Of a stretch of DNA of 64,000 nucleotides, positions 49,686 to 61,400 are shown one piece after another. The position numbers and the translations under genes were made by a program. Where the stretch lies: NCBI GenBank assembly GCA_911728455.2, contig OU452219.1:11126397-11190396 (forward strand). The letters run 5' to 3'. The notes under the pieces are model-generated. The model had not been told where the DNA came from, did not search any database, and saw only the letters and a list, made by a program, of their open reading frames with translations. The stretch comes from Marthasterias glacialis. Its lineage: Eukaryota > Echinodermata > Asteroidea > Forcipulatida > Asteriidae. Each line of letters begins with the position of its first letter. The stretch's first letter is position 1.

Positions 49686-50779
49686 CACTGATCAGGGAAA
49701 AACGACCAACAACACGTTCGATTCGAAGTCTAGAAAACCAATAAACAGTATAGTGTTGAAAACCTAACTCGCTTGGGTCAAGAAAACCGTTTCAGTCAAT
49801 TCTTCAATATGATAATAACAAAATACGACCGCGAAATCCACTTCATGGGGGTACACTCACATGTAACGGGTTCCCCCTCACCCAGCCCACTCCTTTCCAT
49901 CTTTCATACCTACAACTCCGTGCTCAAAACCTCCCTTCCAAATCATCTATAACTTGCCATTTTATAAACCGAAGTACGTGCTCACCCTTCGGTCGTGATC
50001 TAGCGATCCGACACTTTATATGCACTTAACAGGAATGACCATTATGGGCATGAAGATAAATGCAGGCTCATAATTTGATCGACGGAACTTTTACGAGGAA
50101 AAAAAAAGCCCGAGGACGCGGAGGGCCTGAACCGACTCCTTTTTTTAAGGACAAACAAGATTCGTGGGTATACCGTAAACTGCAAATAATAATCAGGAGA
50201 TATTCTATTTCTTCTCCATCGACGCAGGATGACAGCCCCTGACACAGCTCCTGACTGATGGGCATTTGGAATTCTACGCGGAACGGCAGTGGAGGGGGGA
50301 TAGCGGAGTGCAAACAAACCGATGAACAGGACTGATATACCGGGCACATTGCCTCGGTCCGTAATTGGATATTACACGAACTCGGGACACGTCCCCTCTG
50401 TACATACACGGAACAGTCACTCGGTGTACTTTTTACGAGCAGAGACCGTGTGATGCTATAACTAATGGTCTACTTCCATTGAAATGATTTGTCATTTATC
50501 CTTTTTGAATGTCATATTTATTCTTTTTTAAATGACAAACTGAAGTGAATAATACTTAACATGTTTATTTGCTAAGCAAAAACCAGTCATGAGAAATGTA
50601 CAATTGATGCATTTTGACCCACTTCACGCAAAGTAAAATTCTCTGTTCTCGGTAGTTTTTGTTGGTGCTTAAACAACAGTTACTTTATGCTTGTTACGAG
50701 CGAAAGTTACAGGTTTGAAACGGCTGTTTAGGTATACAGTACCGGTAGGTTTGAGCAGTATTTGATGCTGCATATACGC
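49686..50779. other. Intergenic, no gene recognised
   Basis: Relatively GC-rich between 50040 and 50420, with open frames on both strands but no recognisable product. Confidence 0.35.
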
Positions 50780-50900
50780 CGTATTCAAAATGGCGACTAC
50801 GGCTACCGCTGATACTGTTGCTAAGGGCGTCCTATACTTCAACGCATGATGACGCGGCGAACTAGCGGTAGCCGTAGCCGTAGCAGGCAATTCAGAGACA
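50780..50900. mobile_element. GGCTACGGCTACC hairpin element
   Basis: ctacggctaccgct (50797-50810) is perfectly inverted at 50864-50877 (agcggtagccgtag), next to gtattcaaaatggcgac. A cousin with gcggctgcgg arms lies at 62338-62470, where gtgtccgaataatagcgact takes the flanking role. Confidence 0.5.
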
Positions 50901-51225
50901 ACCTAACAGTTCTCCACTTGGGCTACACTTAGGCGACGCACAAACTGCAGACAGATTATAAAATAACATTTCGTATGACGTGTTACCTTTATTAGAGAAC
51001 GTTATTTAGATAATAGGGGCTTTGATCGATTTAGATAAAATAAACTGCCAACTTGTGAAACCCGAGAGGCCCAAGCCGATTCTGATAGGGAGACAAATGT
51101 TATTTTAGTTCCATTCAAAATGATATCTTCTAAAGAAATGCATACGAAGGTGACTCTGCTGATCAACGTGAACAAGTCATCGTGCATAAAAGTCATAAAA
51201 AAGACTATTTGTCTCTCTTTTTCAG

Positions 51226-51763
51226 ACGAGCGATACGCGTCCCCCCTCTAGGACGAAGATTGTAAGCCGAAACCGTCCCGGGCTCTTCTTGAATCTCTGC
51301 AAAGAACACTTGAGGAGCACTCTTCAAGACGACAGTCCAAATCCAGCGAAGCTTGGACTGGATCAGATTTCCCTCACAAAAGCACTTGCAGAGTCAAGAA
51401 CGGCCCCGCAATCGTTTCCGATTTTTTTGTCTTCTTCCCCACGACCAAGGAGACACTTATTGCCGCTTAAGGCGTGAAATCTTGTGTAGATCTTGCCCTG
51501 TTTAGTGTGAGCCTTGTCTTTTGACGATAACGCTATTACTGTAATGGGTGATTATACACACTGCTTGGCCGTGAAGTCTATACAACGAGCCTCAAACGGC
51601 GAGCCTCTTACGGTTGGGTGCTGGTTTGCTATTTTATGCCCTCGTGGTTATAGTTTTTTGTTGTCAAAGCAACCGTTTTGCAGACGTTGTCCAATGACGA
51701 CAAAAGTCTCATCGTTTGTATTGATTGATAATGAACATGCTGCAAATTTATATTATGAATAAA
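51226..51763 (+). CDS. Candidate 3'-terminal exon, product unknown
   Basis: A strong acceptor (pyrimidine tract tttgtctctctttttcag, AG at 51224-51225) opens a frame that stays open for 83 codons to TGA at 51475-51477. The translation starts TSDTRPPSRTKIVSRNRP and is rich in Ser, Pro, Arg and Leu, with no domain I recognise. AATAAA lies at 51758-51763, which would give a 3' UTR of about 300 nt. A second frame on the same strand (51514-51762) is also open and ends inside that AATAAA, so the coding frame is uncertain. No upstream exon was identified. The main alternative is chance. Confidence 0.25.
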
Positions 51764-53084
51764 GTTAAGCGAATGTGCACCACGTGTACATCGATATCAC
51801 CACCACAAATAGTAACGCTTTTATAAAGCAACTAATTTGATTGAAAGTGAAAACCCCTTGATGAAAACGACCAAATCGACCAAATGTCGTCGTATTCAAT
51901 CAATTCTTTCAAAACATTTATCGTATGCATTCTGCACTGTTTTAAGTGGTTTTATTTCAAGGGGTATTTTAACGCTACCCCTTTTTTAAAACGCGGATAC
52001 AGTGATGTCACAAATACAAACACTAATCTAATTAAGTCATAACATTGTATAGGGAATGGGTTGGTTTTCGGCTGGTGGTCACCCGTGGCTGGATATCGAT
52101 TCTCTCTGATCCCGGTAAATGTGGGTGGGTTCAAGGCCCACCACAGTCACCTGCTGATCCCACCACCCCGACCCTCCCTGGAATTCGTATATAGCGTCGA
52201 GTCTACTAACTTCGGTACAATAAGGGTATTGAGGAAGCTTAAAGTCAAATTTGGTTTTTTGTGATGCACTTATTTTCAAATAGAAAGAGTCTTTCTGAAA
52301 ACAGGGCAAGTCGTCTAACCTCACGTTAAACAGGTTTAAAATGTATTGTTTTGAAATACTCTTGCAGAGCACGAAAATTGAAACAGGACGTCATTCGAGG
52401 TCAACAATAAAATGGGCTGGTAACATTCCATACAGGAATTGTTTGCAAGTCTAAAGGTCAAATTTAACTTTGTTTGATTGAATACCATGGAAATTCAGGA
52501 ACGAGCAAAACTTTGCCCGCGAAAAATTGTGCGGGCCCATCTATTTGAAATGTGACAACATAGCGCGTTTTGGGATGTTAACTTCGCACTGGAAGAGGAT
52601 CTTACACCGGGGCCTTTCACACAATTTTAACACTGAGGTTGAAGACTCGTGATGATCCCTTTTTTTATACAGACTCTATCTACTGGTTCTAATGGCTTAT
52701 TAATATTGCCAGGAAAAAAAAGAACCAGATGGGGCTACTTCGACACCGTCCTGTTGTCCCTTTCGCATCGAAGAGCTGCTTGAACTTACGCATTAATAAT
52801 CAAGACCAAGTCATCTAAGAAGTAAACCTGCTTGAGCCCCTCCGAACTCAGACTGTAAATATCAGATGTCGAATACGGAAATAAGATGCGGGCTACAGGA
52901 ACACCATGAAAACAAATACTGCTCAGCTTTTTTGAAAGGGTAAAGGGAACATGGAAATACGGTAATGGAGAGACGGTAACATTGTGTGGAAGGTCTTCGA
53001 AAGGGACTTAAGACAAAGTACTGGCTTGATAATTATCGTGGGGAAAAAAGTAGGCTTAGAGATACAATTAACAGTCGCTTAACT
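51764..53084. other. Intergenic, no gene recognised
   Basis: AT-rich. The part just before 53085 may be a more decayed portion of the adjoining LINE, but I cannot read it. Confidence 0.35.
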
Positions 53085-53700
53085 TGACACACTTTACAAA
53101 ACAACCGTTCGGCCCTGCTTTGATTATGCGTGTTCTGTTTGGAAAAATTGTTAGGCCCCTCTCAGACTATAGGAAAGAGCTGCCCAGATTGTCTCCAATA
53201 ATTTCGACTATACTAACTCTCATGGAAACGACATTATAAAGCAATTATCTTGGCAAACCTTATAGAACAAAGAAGAGATTTATATTAATAGCCTGTATTG
53301 TCCACGGGGTGGTCCAAGTTGACTGTGTAATGACGCAGAAATGTTCTTCGATAGGTATGGTATTAATACTAGAAATGCCGACTCTTTTAACATTGTTTTC
53401 CCTATAACCTAACGTCGATTGTTTCAAACAGTCCTTTAAGTTTGCTGGTGCAAAAGTTTTGATTAATATTCTTGCTTCAATTCAGAATTATACCTCTGTT
53501 ACTTATACCACTTTACTTATTTATATTATGAGAAAAGTAATTGTCTCCTATATTTGTTTTTTCGATGTTGTCCTATTTTGCTTGACATTGTGTTTTTGCC
53601 CTTTTTAGTTTCTTGGTCTACATGACATTGATGTAAAACAGTTTTTGCTGATCTTTTTATCATGTTTAAAGATATTGAAATAAGTATATATAAATAAAAT
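53085..53700 (+). pseudogene. Decayed LINE reverse transcriptase C-terminus and 3' UTR
   Basis: The plus-strand translation from about 53088 shows the CR1/Jockey-type landmarks after the catalytic region: TLYKTTVRPCFDYACSVW, then ERAAQIVSNNFDY, IIKQLSWQTL, and YGINTRNADSFN. A frameshift near 53410 moves the frame to FKQSFKFAGAKVL, the usual ending before the ORF2 stop. Four in-frame stops plus the shift mark it as dead. A T-rich 3' UTR follows and ends with ataaataaaatgaatacaat (53688-53707). It is 5' truncated, as is usual for LINE insertions. Confidence 0.75.
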
Positions 53701-54119
53701 GAATACAATTACAATCAGAAAGCTCACTGATTACTATTAAGTTAAAGAAGCTAGGTCCGGTTTTTGGCCGATTGGACCCGAAAATTTAGACTTAAATCTT
53801 AAATAGCTTTTCTTATAAATTCGAGCAAAATATAAGCTTTCTTTAAAGGTATTGCACGAAACAATCCGCCGATGATATGTGGTAGTAAATTGAAAAAATT
53901 AAAAATGAATTATTGTCAAGATCCAGACAATATCACGTCCACCAGCCATGTACAAACAATTTTGCATATTTCATGCATTCTGTGCATTGTCCGTGGCGTA
54001 TGCGAAAGTTTGTGTATGTTTTTTTTTCGTTTTGACACAGCTGTCAAAATTCGTTCAGAGAAAAAAAAAACATTGATAAATCTTGCGACGAGAATCGGAA
54101 CATGCAACTTTAACCAATC

Positions 54120-54410
54120 CCTCTAGTAAATCATTCCTTCTGAAATACCGTCAATGGCATTTGAAGACCCTTAACATCGTTTATTTCGAACACAGCAATC
54201 GAAATAAGCGTGATGTGAACGTTTCAAAAACTCCCCTCATAAATTAAATGCTAACCGTTTTCTTTTCTTCTTTTTTTCGTCTTTTTTCACACTACATCGT
54301 GACCAATGTCGATGACATTTTTACATTGTTTTATTATATGGCGTTTGTATAAAAAAAACTAGAGGATGTGAATAAACTTACACTTCCAAAAACCAATAAT
54401 GCACTCTACC
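54120..54410 (+). mobile_element. TTAAAGG-family relative next to copy C
   Basis: tctgaaataccgtcaatggc, tttgaagacccttaacatcg, acagcaatcgaaataagcg, then the tail tatatggcgtttgta, aactagaggatgtgaataaa, cttacacttccaaaaaccaa. It abuts copy C at 54411 and shares the TTAAAGG with it. Confidence 0.6.
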
Positions 54411-54750
54411 TTAAAGGTAGAATACAGGATTGGTATTCATCCAAATCTGTTGATATTAGTATCAGTCTGAAAGCTTTCTGGTTATGAAGTTCATACCAGT
54501 ACCAATCTTCCATAGAAAAAAAAAAGTCGAGAACATTGAATTTGAAGACCCCGATTTTAATGTCGATGGTAACAATCGAAATTTAGGACAATGTGCTGAA
54601 AAGTGTGCACGGTTTTTCACTATTTCTCCTGACTCGGACGACGGATTGGGCCCAAATTTTCACAGGTTTATTCGTTCATGTATATATTGAATCACACAAA
54701 GTAAACATACTACACTATCAGCTTTACCAATCCTATAATTCACCTTTAAT
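54411..54750 (+). mobile_element. TTAAAGG-family MITE, copy C
   Basis: The left terminus ttaaaggtagaatacaggat is mirrored by the right terminus atcctataattcacctttaa. The interior matches copies A and B: tctgaaagctttctggttat, gaatttgaagaccccgattt, acaatcgaaatttaggacaa, ctgactcggacgacggattg. It is non-coding. Confidence 0.8.
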
Positions 54751-55765
54751 AGATGCTGGGAAACAAAACGTAATGGTGATACATAATACAGGTGGGTTTT
54801 ACGTGACATTAGGCTGGGCAAGGATTGAAGACTTTGCCGGTTGTGGAATTGTTCACCTCGGTTGTAATACTGTAGGCAGGCTGGCGCAAACGTCAATATA
54901 AAAACATACACAATTGCATAAACGATGACAGCTTCTCGTACTACTGTCAATAAACACAAGCTGTGGTTTACATTGGTATAGCCAAAGCAATGACAAATTA
55001 AGCGAAGGCATTGTACAGCCTATGCGTTTGAGGTAGTTAGTTCCCCAAATCATGAAATGGACGATGACGCCTTATTAAAGACTTGACTCTCTATTGAACA
55101 GAATGGTTCCTTTAGATTTTGTTTGGCATGAGCGGTATAGAAGCTGACAACGTTGTAACATTACCTTCAGACGTACAACGAATCGTTACCCTAATAGCCA
55201 CAATAATGACTAAACTTTTCACAAATCGCATGGAAGGTGGAAGCACATAACCTTGTGTAAAGATGTATTCTTTACACAATTAAATAAAATTATGATCTAC
55301 AAAATCTTCTTTCTCTAAAAAAAAAAAGTGGGGTTGGAAAATATTGATGATGAAACTGATGGGTGGTATACACACTGTGTGTACTTCCGCAATACCAAGA
55401 TGACATAGTTAGTTCCCTGTTCTACTTTCACTTTTTCTATACCCGTTTATACGTCCATTGGGCAGGTGCCATGGCACAGTTCATGCTCGAATGAGCAATG
55501 GTGAACCAGCATCGGGAATTACCGTTTCTGTCATACTGCCGTGGGTAAAAAATTTGCAGAAAAAAACCCCCAGATCTAATATTTCATAATGATATTACGA
55601 TAGTTGGTTCAACCCTTATACTCATGGAAGTTGACAGGATATGGGATGATGCCCTATTAGGAGGCGAGACCATGACCGAAGTTAACCCGTTCGTTTAAAG
55701 TGCATTAAGCGAGTCCAAAATGCTATAGGCTGGTTTTTGATTTTGAAGATTTTTGTAATCGGATG
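54751..55765. other. Intergenic, no gene recognised
   Basis: No coding signal. A short A-run lies at 55315. Confidence 0.35.
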
Positions 55766-55777
55766 GCCCGTGGAGCC

Positions 55778-55834
55778 CTCGCGAGGCCCCGTGGCCCCGA
55801 GGCCCCGAGGCCCCGAGGCCCCGAGGCTCCGAGG
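55778..55834 (+). repeat. (GGCCCCGA)n microsatellite
   Basis: An octamer repeat, about six units, with GT and TC variants at its edges. It is sharply GC-rich against its surroundings and gives Pro/Arg-rich translations that are not genes. Confidence 0.9.
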
Positions 55835-55944
55835 CATGCGTTTTGTACAGGAATGCAACAATATAAAGTCAACAAAGTTGTGTTTCTCAATTATTTGGAA
55901 GACAGTGTATTTCAAGACAAAGCAAATAATGTTGAACTTTCAAA

Positions 55945-56117
55945 ACAAATTTGATCTCAGTTTCAATCTGAAAAGCTCACTGAATATTTTGCAACCACCT
56001 CAACCTAGTTTAATGAAATATTCGCAGGTTGGTTGCACTATGGTGTGTGTTTATTGGACACTAGAGGACGGGAATGAATTTACTCTTCTTAAATCCAATG
56101 ACTTATTATCTCTTTAA
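55945..56117 (+). mobile_element. TTAAAGG-family relative
   Basis: tcaatctgaaaagctcactg, then aatattcgcaggttggttgc, tggtgtgtgtttattggaca, ctagaggacgggaatgaatt, tactcttcttaaatccaatg and the closing atctctttaa. The middle part is missing. Confidence 0.65.
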
Positions 56118-57086
56118 TAACGATATCAGTTCAGTTCTTGCCAAATTAACATCGATTCCCACAAAAAGCCGAACAAACATCAATATTAGCAATTCTCACC
56201 GCACGCTATAGGCGCCACATGCGACGAAACCCCGTTTAAAAAAAGAAAAAAGAACCCGCGGTAACCGCCCGCGCTATCGATAAAACCGGTAACATTTTAC
56301 CCACAAATGGTGTCGAGCTTGTGAACCGAACCCCGCTAAATGCCCGTAGTCAATCGGGCACTGAGACAAAATCATTGTAATTACCCAATTGACGTACGTG
56401 CCGTGAAATGAACAAGGTTTGTTTGTAAGGGGTTTGAAGGCTTACAGCTATGTACTTAAGGATTTCTGCAAGCACTCTCTGATCAGAAAGACACGCCCAT
56501 CTGATAGCTCTTTAACCAGAGTTGTCTGCTTCCCAACCCAACCACCGAGAGAGAGTGCAACAATGGTTCATTCCAATCGACCAGCATTATCTTCCAAGAG
56601 ACTAATCTGTGATAACGATGGTGTATACGACTTGGGAGAAAACAATGTACAAATGCAAAATACTTCGTTACGGTGTTTTAACCGTATACGCGCAAATACA
56701 GCGAGAAGGCATTTTTGCATTATTTTGTTTAGCAAGTTTTTTTTTATGTAGGGGCTTAGACCAACTACTTTCTCAGGATTCAACGTGTTTGTGTGCAATA
56801 TTGTTCTTTCACAGTTTTTGAAATTAGATTGATGCCTTTGTGTACGAGAGTCAAATTTCATAAGCACCTAGTTTGCTAAACATTGAATAATCTTACCGAA
56901 CAAAAAATAGGTTACCAGCTAAATTTCTATGTAAATTACATTTATTAAGCAACCTTTGCTTGCAAAACAGCATTTGAAATCTCCAAGTCTTAAAGAGACT
57001 CAGTGCAACAATAAAACCCATCGTGTTCCACATGCGCTTGTTAAGCATTATCAAATACTGATCCTCGATGCTCCTATAAAATGGAT
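56118..57086. other. Intergenic, no gene recognised
   Basis: Several open frames on both strands (56419-56867), none with a recognisable product. Confidence 0.35.
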
Positions 57087-57215
57087 TACTTTGCACTCCA
57101 AGCATCGTTTTGGACACTCCGGTGTCAGAATTAATTCTGACCGTTATTTTTTAGAGTGTAAAAGTGTATACAACGTGTAAACGTGACCAAAATGAGCCAT
57201 GTGGAGTGCAAAGTA
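57087..57215. mobile_element. 129-bp MITE with TACTTTGCACTCCA termini
   Basis: The 14-bp perfect inverted termini lie at 57087-57100 and 57202-57215. A central gtgtcagaattaattctgac palindrome and ttttttagagtg are present. No target duplication longer than TA is seen. Confidence 0.65.
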
Positions 57216-57219
57216 TAGT

Positions 57220-57440
57220 CTGAAATCAGGGTCAATTGACCCGGATTCCGGTTCCTAGGGGGCCTGACCCATATCTGGGTCAGGCTGTACCAGAAACTGG
57301 TTTAAAAAAAAATGTGATTTTAAGTCGGATTCTGCGTCAGTTTGACCCATTTCTGGGTCATTTTGACACAGATTTGGGTCATACTGACCCAGAAAATGAG
57401 TCAGACCCCCTGGAACCGGGCATCTTGTTTTAGAGTGCAA
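57220..57440. repeat. TGACCC/GGGTCA palindrome cluster
   Basis: ctgacccatatctgggtcag, tgacccatttctgggtca and ctgacccagaaaatgagtca alternate, giving several hairpins. The outer parts ccggttcctagggggcc and ccccctggaaccgg are inverted. It ends in tgttttagagtgcaatga, echoing the adjacent MITE, so the two may be parts of one composite. Confidence 0.55.
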
Positions 57441-57949
57441 TGATGGAGTGGAAGGACAGACAAAATTGGCTGCAATGTGATAAAAGCCCATTCAGTCGGC
57501 CTTTAACTAAAGGTATTTTTTTTTAAATGTGTCATTACAAAAGACGAACGACTCGAGTCGATGTACACCACTTCCGAGTATCGACTAAGTTGGCCAGCAA
57601 CGCGGTGAAAAATTGACACAAGACATCACCACACACGTACATATTTTCCGGAAGTTTACACCAAAATCGACTTGATCACAATAAACGGATTCCCAATAAA
57701 TTCTCATAAAGCTCTGGCACTTTATGTACAGAGCACACAGAAAAACCTAGTTTGAGCCTGAGTGCATTACGTTTACCATAATTAAATTAGGCTTAAGCAA
57801 ATTATTTGTGCATCTCTTATGGGGGAAAAACTACAGGCGGGTGGAAGCGGACAGTCTGTACTTTGTCTTCCCGCATGTGAATGTTAGTTTCGTGTGTAGG
57901 TCTTCTGCAATGATTGACCTATACGAAGTACACAAATGGAAATTATCAA
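57441..57949. other. Intergenic, no gene recognised
   Basis: Nothing is recognised beyond AT-rich filler. Confidence 0.35.
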
Positions 57950-58495
57950 TAAAACAATCTGGGAATTCACTGTCATACTATTCAGTACCAATATCCTCCC
58001 TAGAAATGTCTGGAGTGCTGTCAGGTCGAAAAAAACTCATTTTTGTCTTGTTTGTTTCGATTGTAGCAATCGAAACAAGCACGTGTGAACATCGAGGATA
58101 AAAAACACCTGTGTATTAATGAAGTGTATTGCCGCCACGTGAATAAAAAAAACTCACTCTTATCGTGTACGTACACGATAAATATCGTGTACGTACACGA
58201 TAACTTATCGTGTACGTACACGATAAGTTTGGACTTATCGTGTACTTACACGGTGACTATCGTGTACGTACAAGATTGCTGTAGTGTACGTACACGATAA
58301 GAGTGAGATTTTTTGTTATTCACGTGGCGGTAATACGCTTCCGTAGTTTATAGCTATTTTCGGGCTTTTAAATGTCTCATTAAAACTTCACATAAATCTT
58401 TCAGCGGTTGGTTGTATGGTGTTTTTGTTACAAACTGTAAGGGATTGAAATGACAAGTTTTCTTGCAAAGCCCAGTGATTAGTATCCCTTCAAAC
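57950..58495 (+). mobile_element. TTAAAGG-family relative interrupted by a foldback
   Basis: The left part is aacaatctgggaattcactg, tttcgattgtagcaatcgaa and acaagcacgtgtgaacatcg. The right part, after the 58126-58336 foldback, is tttcagcggttggttgtatg, gtgtttttgttacaaactgt, aagggattgaaatgac. The split in the middle shows that the foldback entered an existing copy. Confidence 0.55.
58126..58336. mobile_element. Foldback with six-unit palindrome array
   Basis: Inverted termini of about 50 bp (gtattgccgccacgtgaata ... actcactctta mirrored by taagagtgag ... tattcacgtggcggtaatac) enclose six copies of the 20-bp palindrome TATCGTGTACGTACACGATA at a 22-30 bp spacing. The first (58161-58180), second (58183-58202) and third (58206-58225) are perfect, the rest mutated. 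The first and last units belong to the arms. It is non-coding. Confidence 0.75.
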
Positions 58496-61400
58496 AAACA
58501 AAAATTAAGTTCAGGAAGTTCGCCTTACTTGCCTAGTGACCCAATTATTTTGCCCTAGTTCTTCAGGAGATGAAAACCATTGTGAAACTGAAACTAATTA
58601 GATTGTCAACAAATCGAACATGACGTTCATCCGTCTTTCAATCCGATTCACACTGGATAATATTGTCCAATTGAAACTATAGCATTTGAGTGGGAGGTAA
58701 TTACTGCTGTTAAAGTCCGACTCTTATACAGTGTCAATACGACAAAAGGTTGAGGTCACTATCACACTGTGTACAGAATGAAAAAAGGTCCACTCAATAT
58801 TGCACATATTATAGGGGAAGAGGCAGATGATGTTTGCCTCTCAACAGATTCATTTACCCCTCCCTGTTCTTAGCTGTGCTGTGAAGAGACTTGCGTTTGT
58901 ACCTCGCCATGTCTTGTTTCTGTGCATAGAGGGTAGGTTTCTATCCCTTCAAAAAGTAGCCCACACCTCGAGTGGCCTTGTGGCATTGTGATGGGCGATT
59001 CGCATAAAAATATAATAATAACAAGACACGTTCCGACTGTTATGTCGGAACAGCTAATAAAGAAAAAAGCAGTATACATCACAAGCAAAATTAGTCATTC
59101 TAGTTTTCGGCGCCGAGACTAGCCATTAGCCTCTGTCACAGTGACGTCATAGCGGAAATTTGTCAAGATGGCGGCGTTTCATAATGTAATAAACGCAATG
59201 GAAAACATCGGTCACTTCCCAGCCGGATAATCCCAAGAAAACAAAACAGAAAATAAACCTTAGAAATCGAAGTGTATTTCAAAAGAAATTTCAGCAAGGT
59301 GAGCCAGGCCTAAGTATTGTTTCGTGATTTTTGTATATTTACCATTTAGCACTGGATTAACGCCATATTGAATGTTTTCGCTAAACGCCCTCATCGGTCA
59401 TTGTCGGTAATTGCATGACAGAGCCTGGTAATGGACGTTCAGAGGGATGCCCATATATCGCCCACGTTTCCCTCCTACTCCCAGCCATAGGCTAAACACA
59501 CAGGACCGTTGTTTCCAGTTCTTAGCTGATTATGCCATTGGCACAATTCTACTCACTTCCCCAAAGGTTGTGAAACTTTCCAGTATCTCCGCTCTTATCA
59601 CCTCCCAGGACCACTCCAACCTTCATCCCAGGGAAATTCCACTTCTACAACACCCAAGACTTGTTAAATGCGACATCAAAAGATCTGTTGGGATTAGGGC
59701 TAATTCAGTTAAACCGTAAACGCGCGATCTCATAATGTTCAAACACGAGCAGTTGATGATTTTGCGCCCGAGTTGGCGCCGACCGACATGATTATAGCCG
59801 ACGGCTGTTTCAATCAAAATGCGTTCCCTACTCGAAAGGCCGAACGGCGTCCCAAGGTCCTGCCCCTTCGAAACAAATTTCACCCAGACGTTAATCAACC
59901 CTCAATATCTCGGGCAACACTAAAGTGCAATAACTCAGAGATGATTTTTTCCCCATTTCAGATTTGGAGTTTGTTTCATGAGAATAACTCTCCACAGGCA
60001 TTATGGGAGAGTATACCGTAACGATCTGCCAATGAACCCCCACACTGTCGTCGAGGTTTGCGGGGTCATCACGCGTAGAGCTACGGTGTTACTGACATGT
60101 TAAGGCAGTTAATGTAAGTATTAGAAGTAGGCTAATACGTATAGCCGGGGAGGGTAGTACATCGGATGCTATTAACACGGTCCCACTGGGTTGTACCGTC
60201 AGTTGGCGGCATCCCGAGTTGACATCTACCTCAGATTGTGTACTGAGCTCTCTTGATGCAACCAGACGTTGCGGATGAGCTCGGCGTTTGCTTGAGACGT
60301 AATTAGCTCAACGGATTCTTCCCCCTATAACAAGGAGCAAGGTACAGACAGAGATTTCTATACAAATATCGTGATTAAGATCAGAACTAAAGGTCAGATT
60401 TTTTGTTGTTGCATGGTTGAGAAAGGAAAATCAGATTTCCTTTTTGCGTTTAATTCGAGCACAAAGTGACCACACAGCTTCGATTTCTGGTGTATGGGTT
60501 CATGCACACTCCAGTATTAACACATTGAATTTCCCCAGAGTGAAGCAAGAAGCATAAGAAATTCGCCCCGGATTCTACCCTTCATGAATGAAGTAAAAAC
60601 TAACAACCATTTCCAGAGGTTGGTTTTAAGAGCTCTTTTCGAAATCAATTTGTACAGAAAGGTTTTTTTTAAGTCCAGCTTATCTGCAGATCTTGGAGGA
60701 TGTCGAATCGAGGCAGTGCCTGAAGGGGAGGGACACAACCTTTGGCGTACTATCTATAATGACTGCTTCCTCAAATTTCCGTTTTGCAAGAAACGCTGCT
60801 TTTCGTAATTGGAGAAGAGAGGGGATGCGGATTCGGTTTGCTTAGTAAAATCGTGAATGATGTTTGTTTGGAAGAACATGTGATGTGCACGACTCATGTC
60901 AACATCTTCACCCCTCCCCCCCCCCCAAAAAAAAGGGGGGGAGTGTTTTAATTTTGTTACTGCATTATAACTCACTATTCAAAGGTTAGGAATTTGAACT
61001 AATGAAAATTCTCTTGCATTTCAACAATACATGATTCGTGGTCGTCGAAATGTAATTAACGATTTTGAAATAAAAGCTTACTTTTATGATAACTAGATGA
61101 TATACTTCAATCTTGTCTCCGTGGGAATTGGAAATCATTCCGATCCGAATTATAGATATTCATCGGAAAGAACGTCTCACTAAACACACAGTTTACTTCA
61201 GTTTGCCAAATGAATATAAAGACATAAACGAACGTGAACAAAATCCCTGATACACAATACTAAACGTTATCGATTTCAATTTTCAACCGTGACCCTCTAC
61301 TTTGACGAAGGGTTGATTAAAGGTGATTTATTGGAAACAAGATGATTAAAGGCAGGGGATATTTTGGTAATTCCTCCAAAAATATCTGACCATAAAAACT

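Noticed and set aside
55682..56117. Pro/Arg-rich frames on both strands
   Set aside because: Generated by the GGCCCCGA microsatellite and a TTAAAGG-family fragment.
58021..58300. Repetitive SCTYTI/VYVHD peptides on both strands
   Set aside because: Translation of the palindrome array in the foldback. Identical on both strands because the unit is palindromic.
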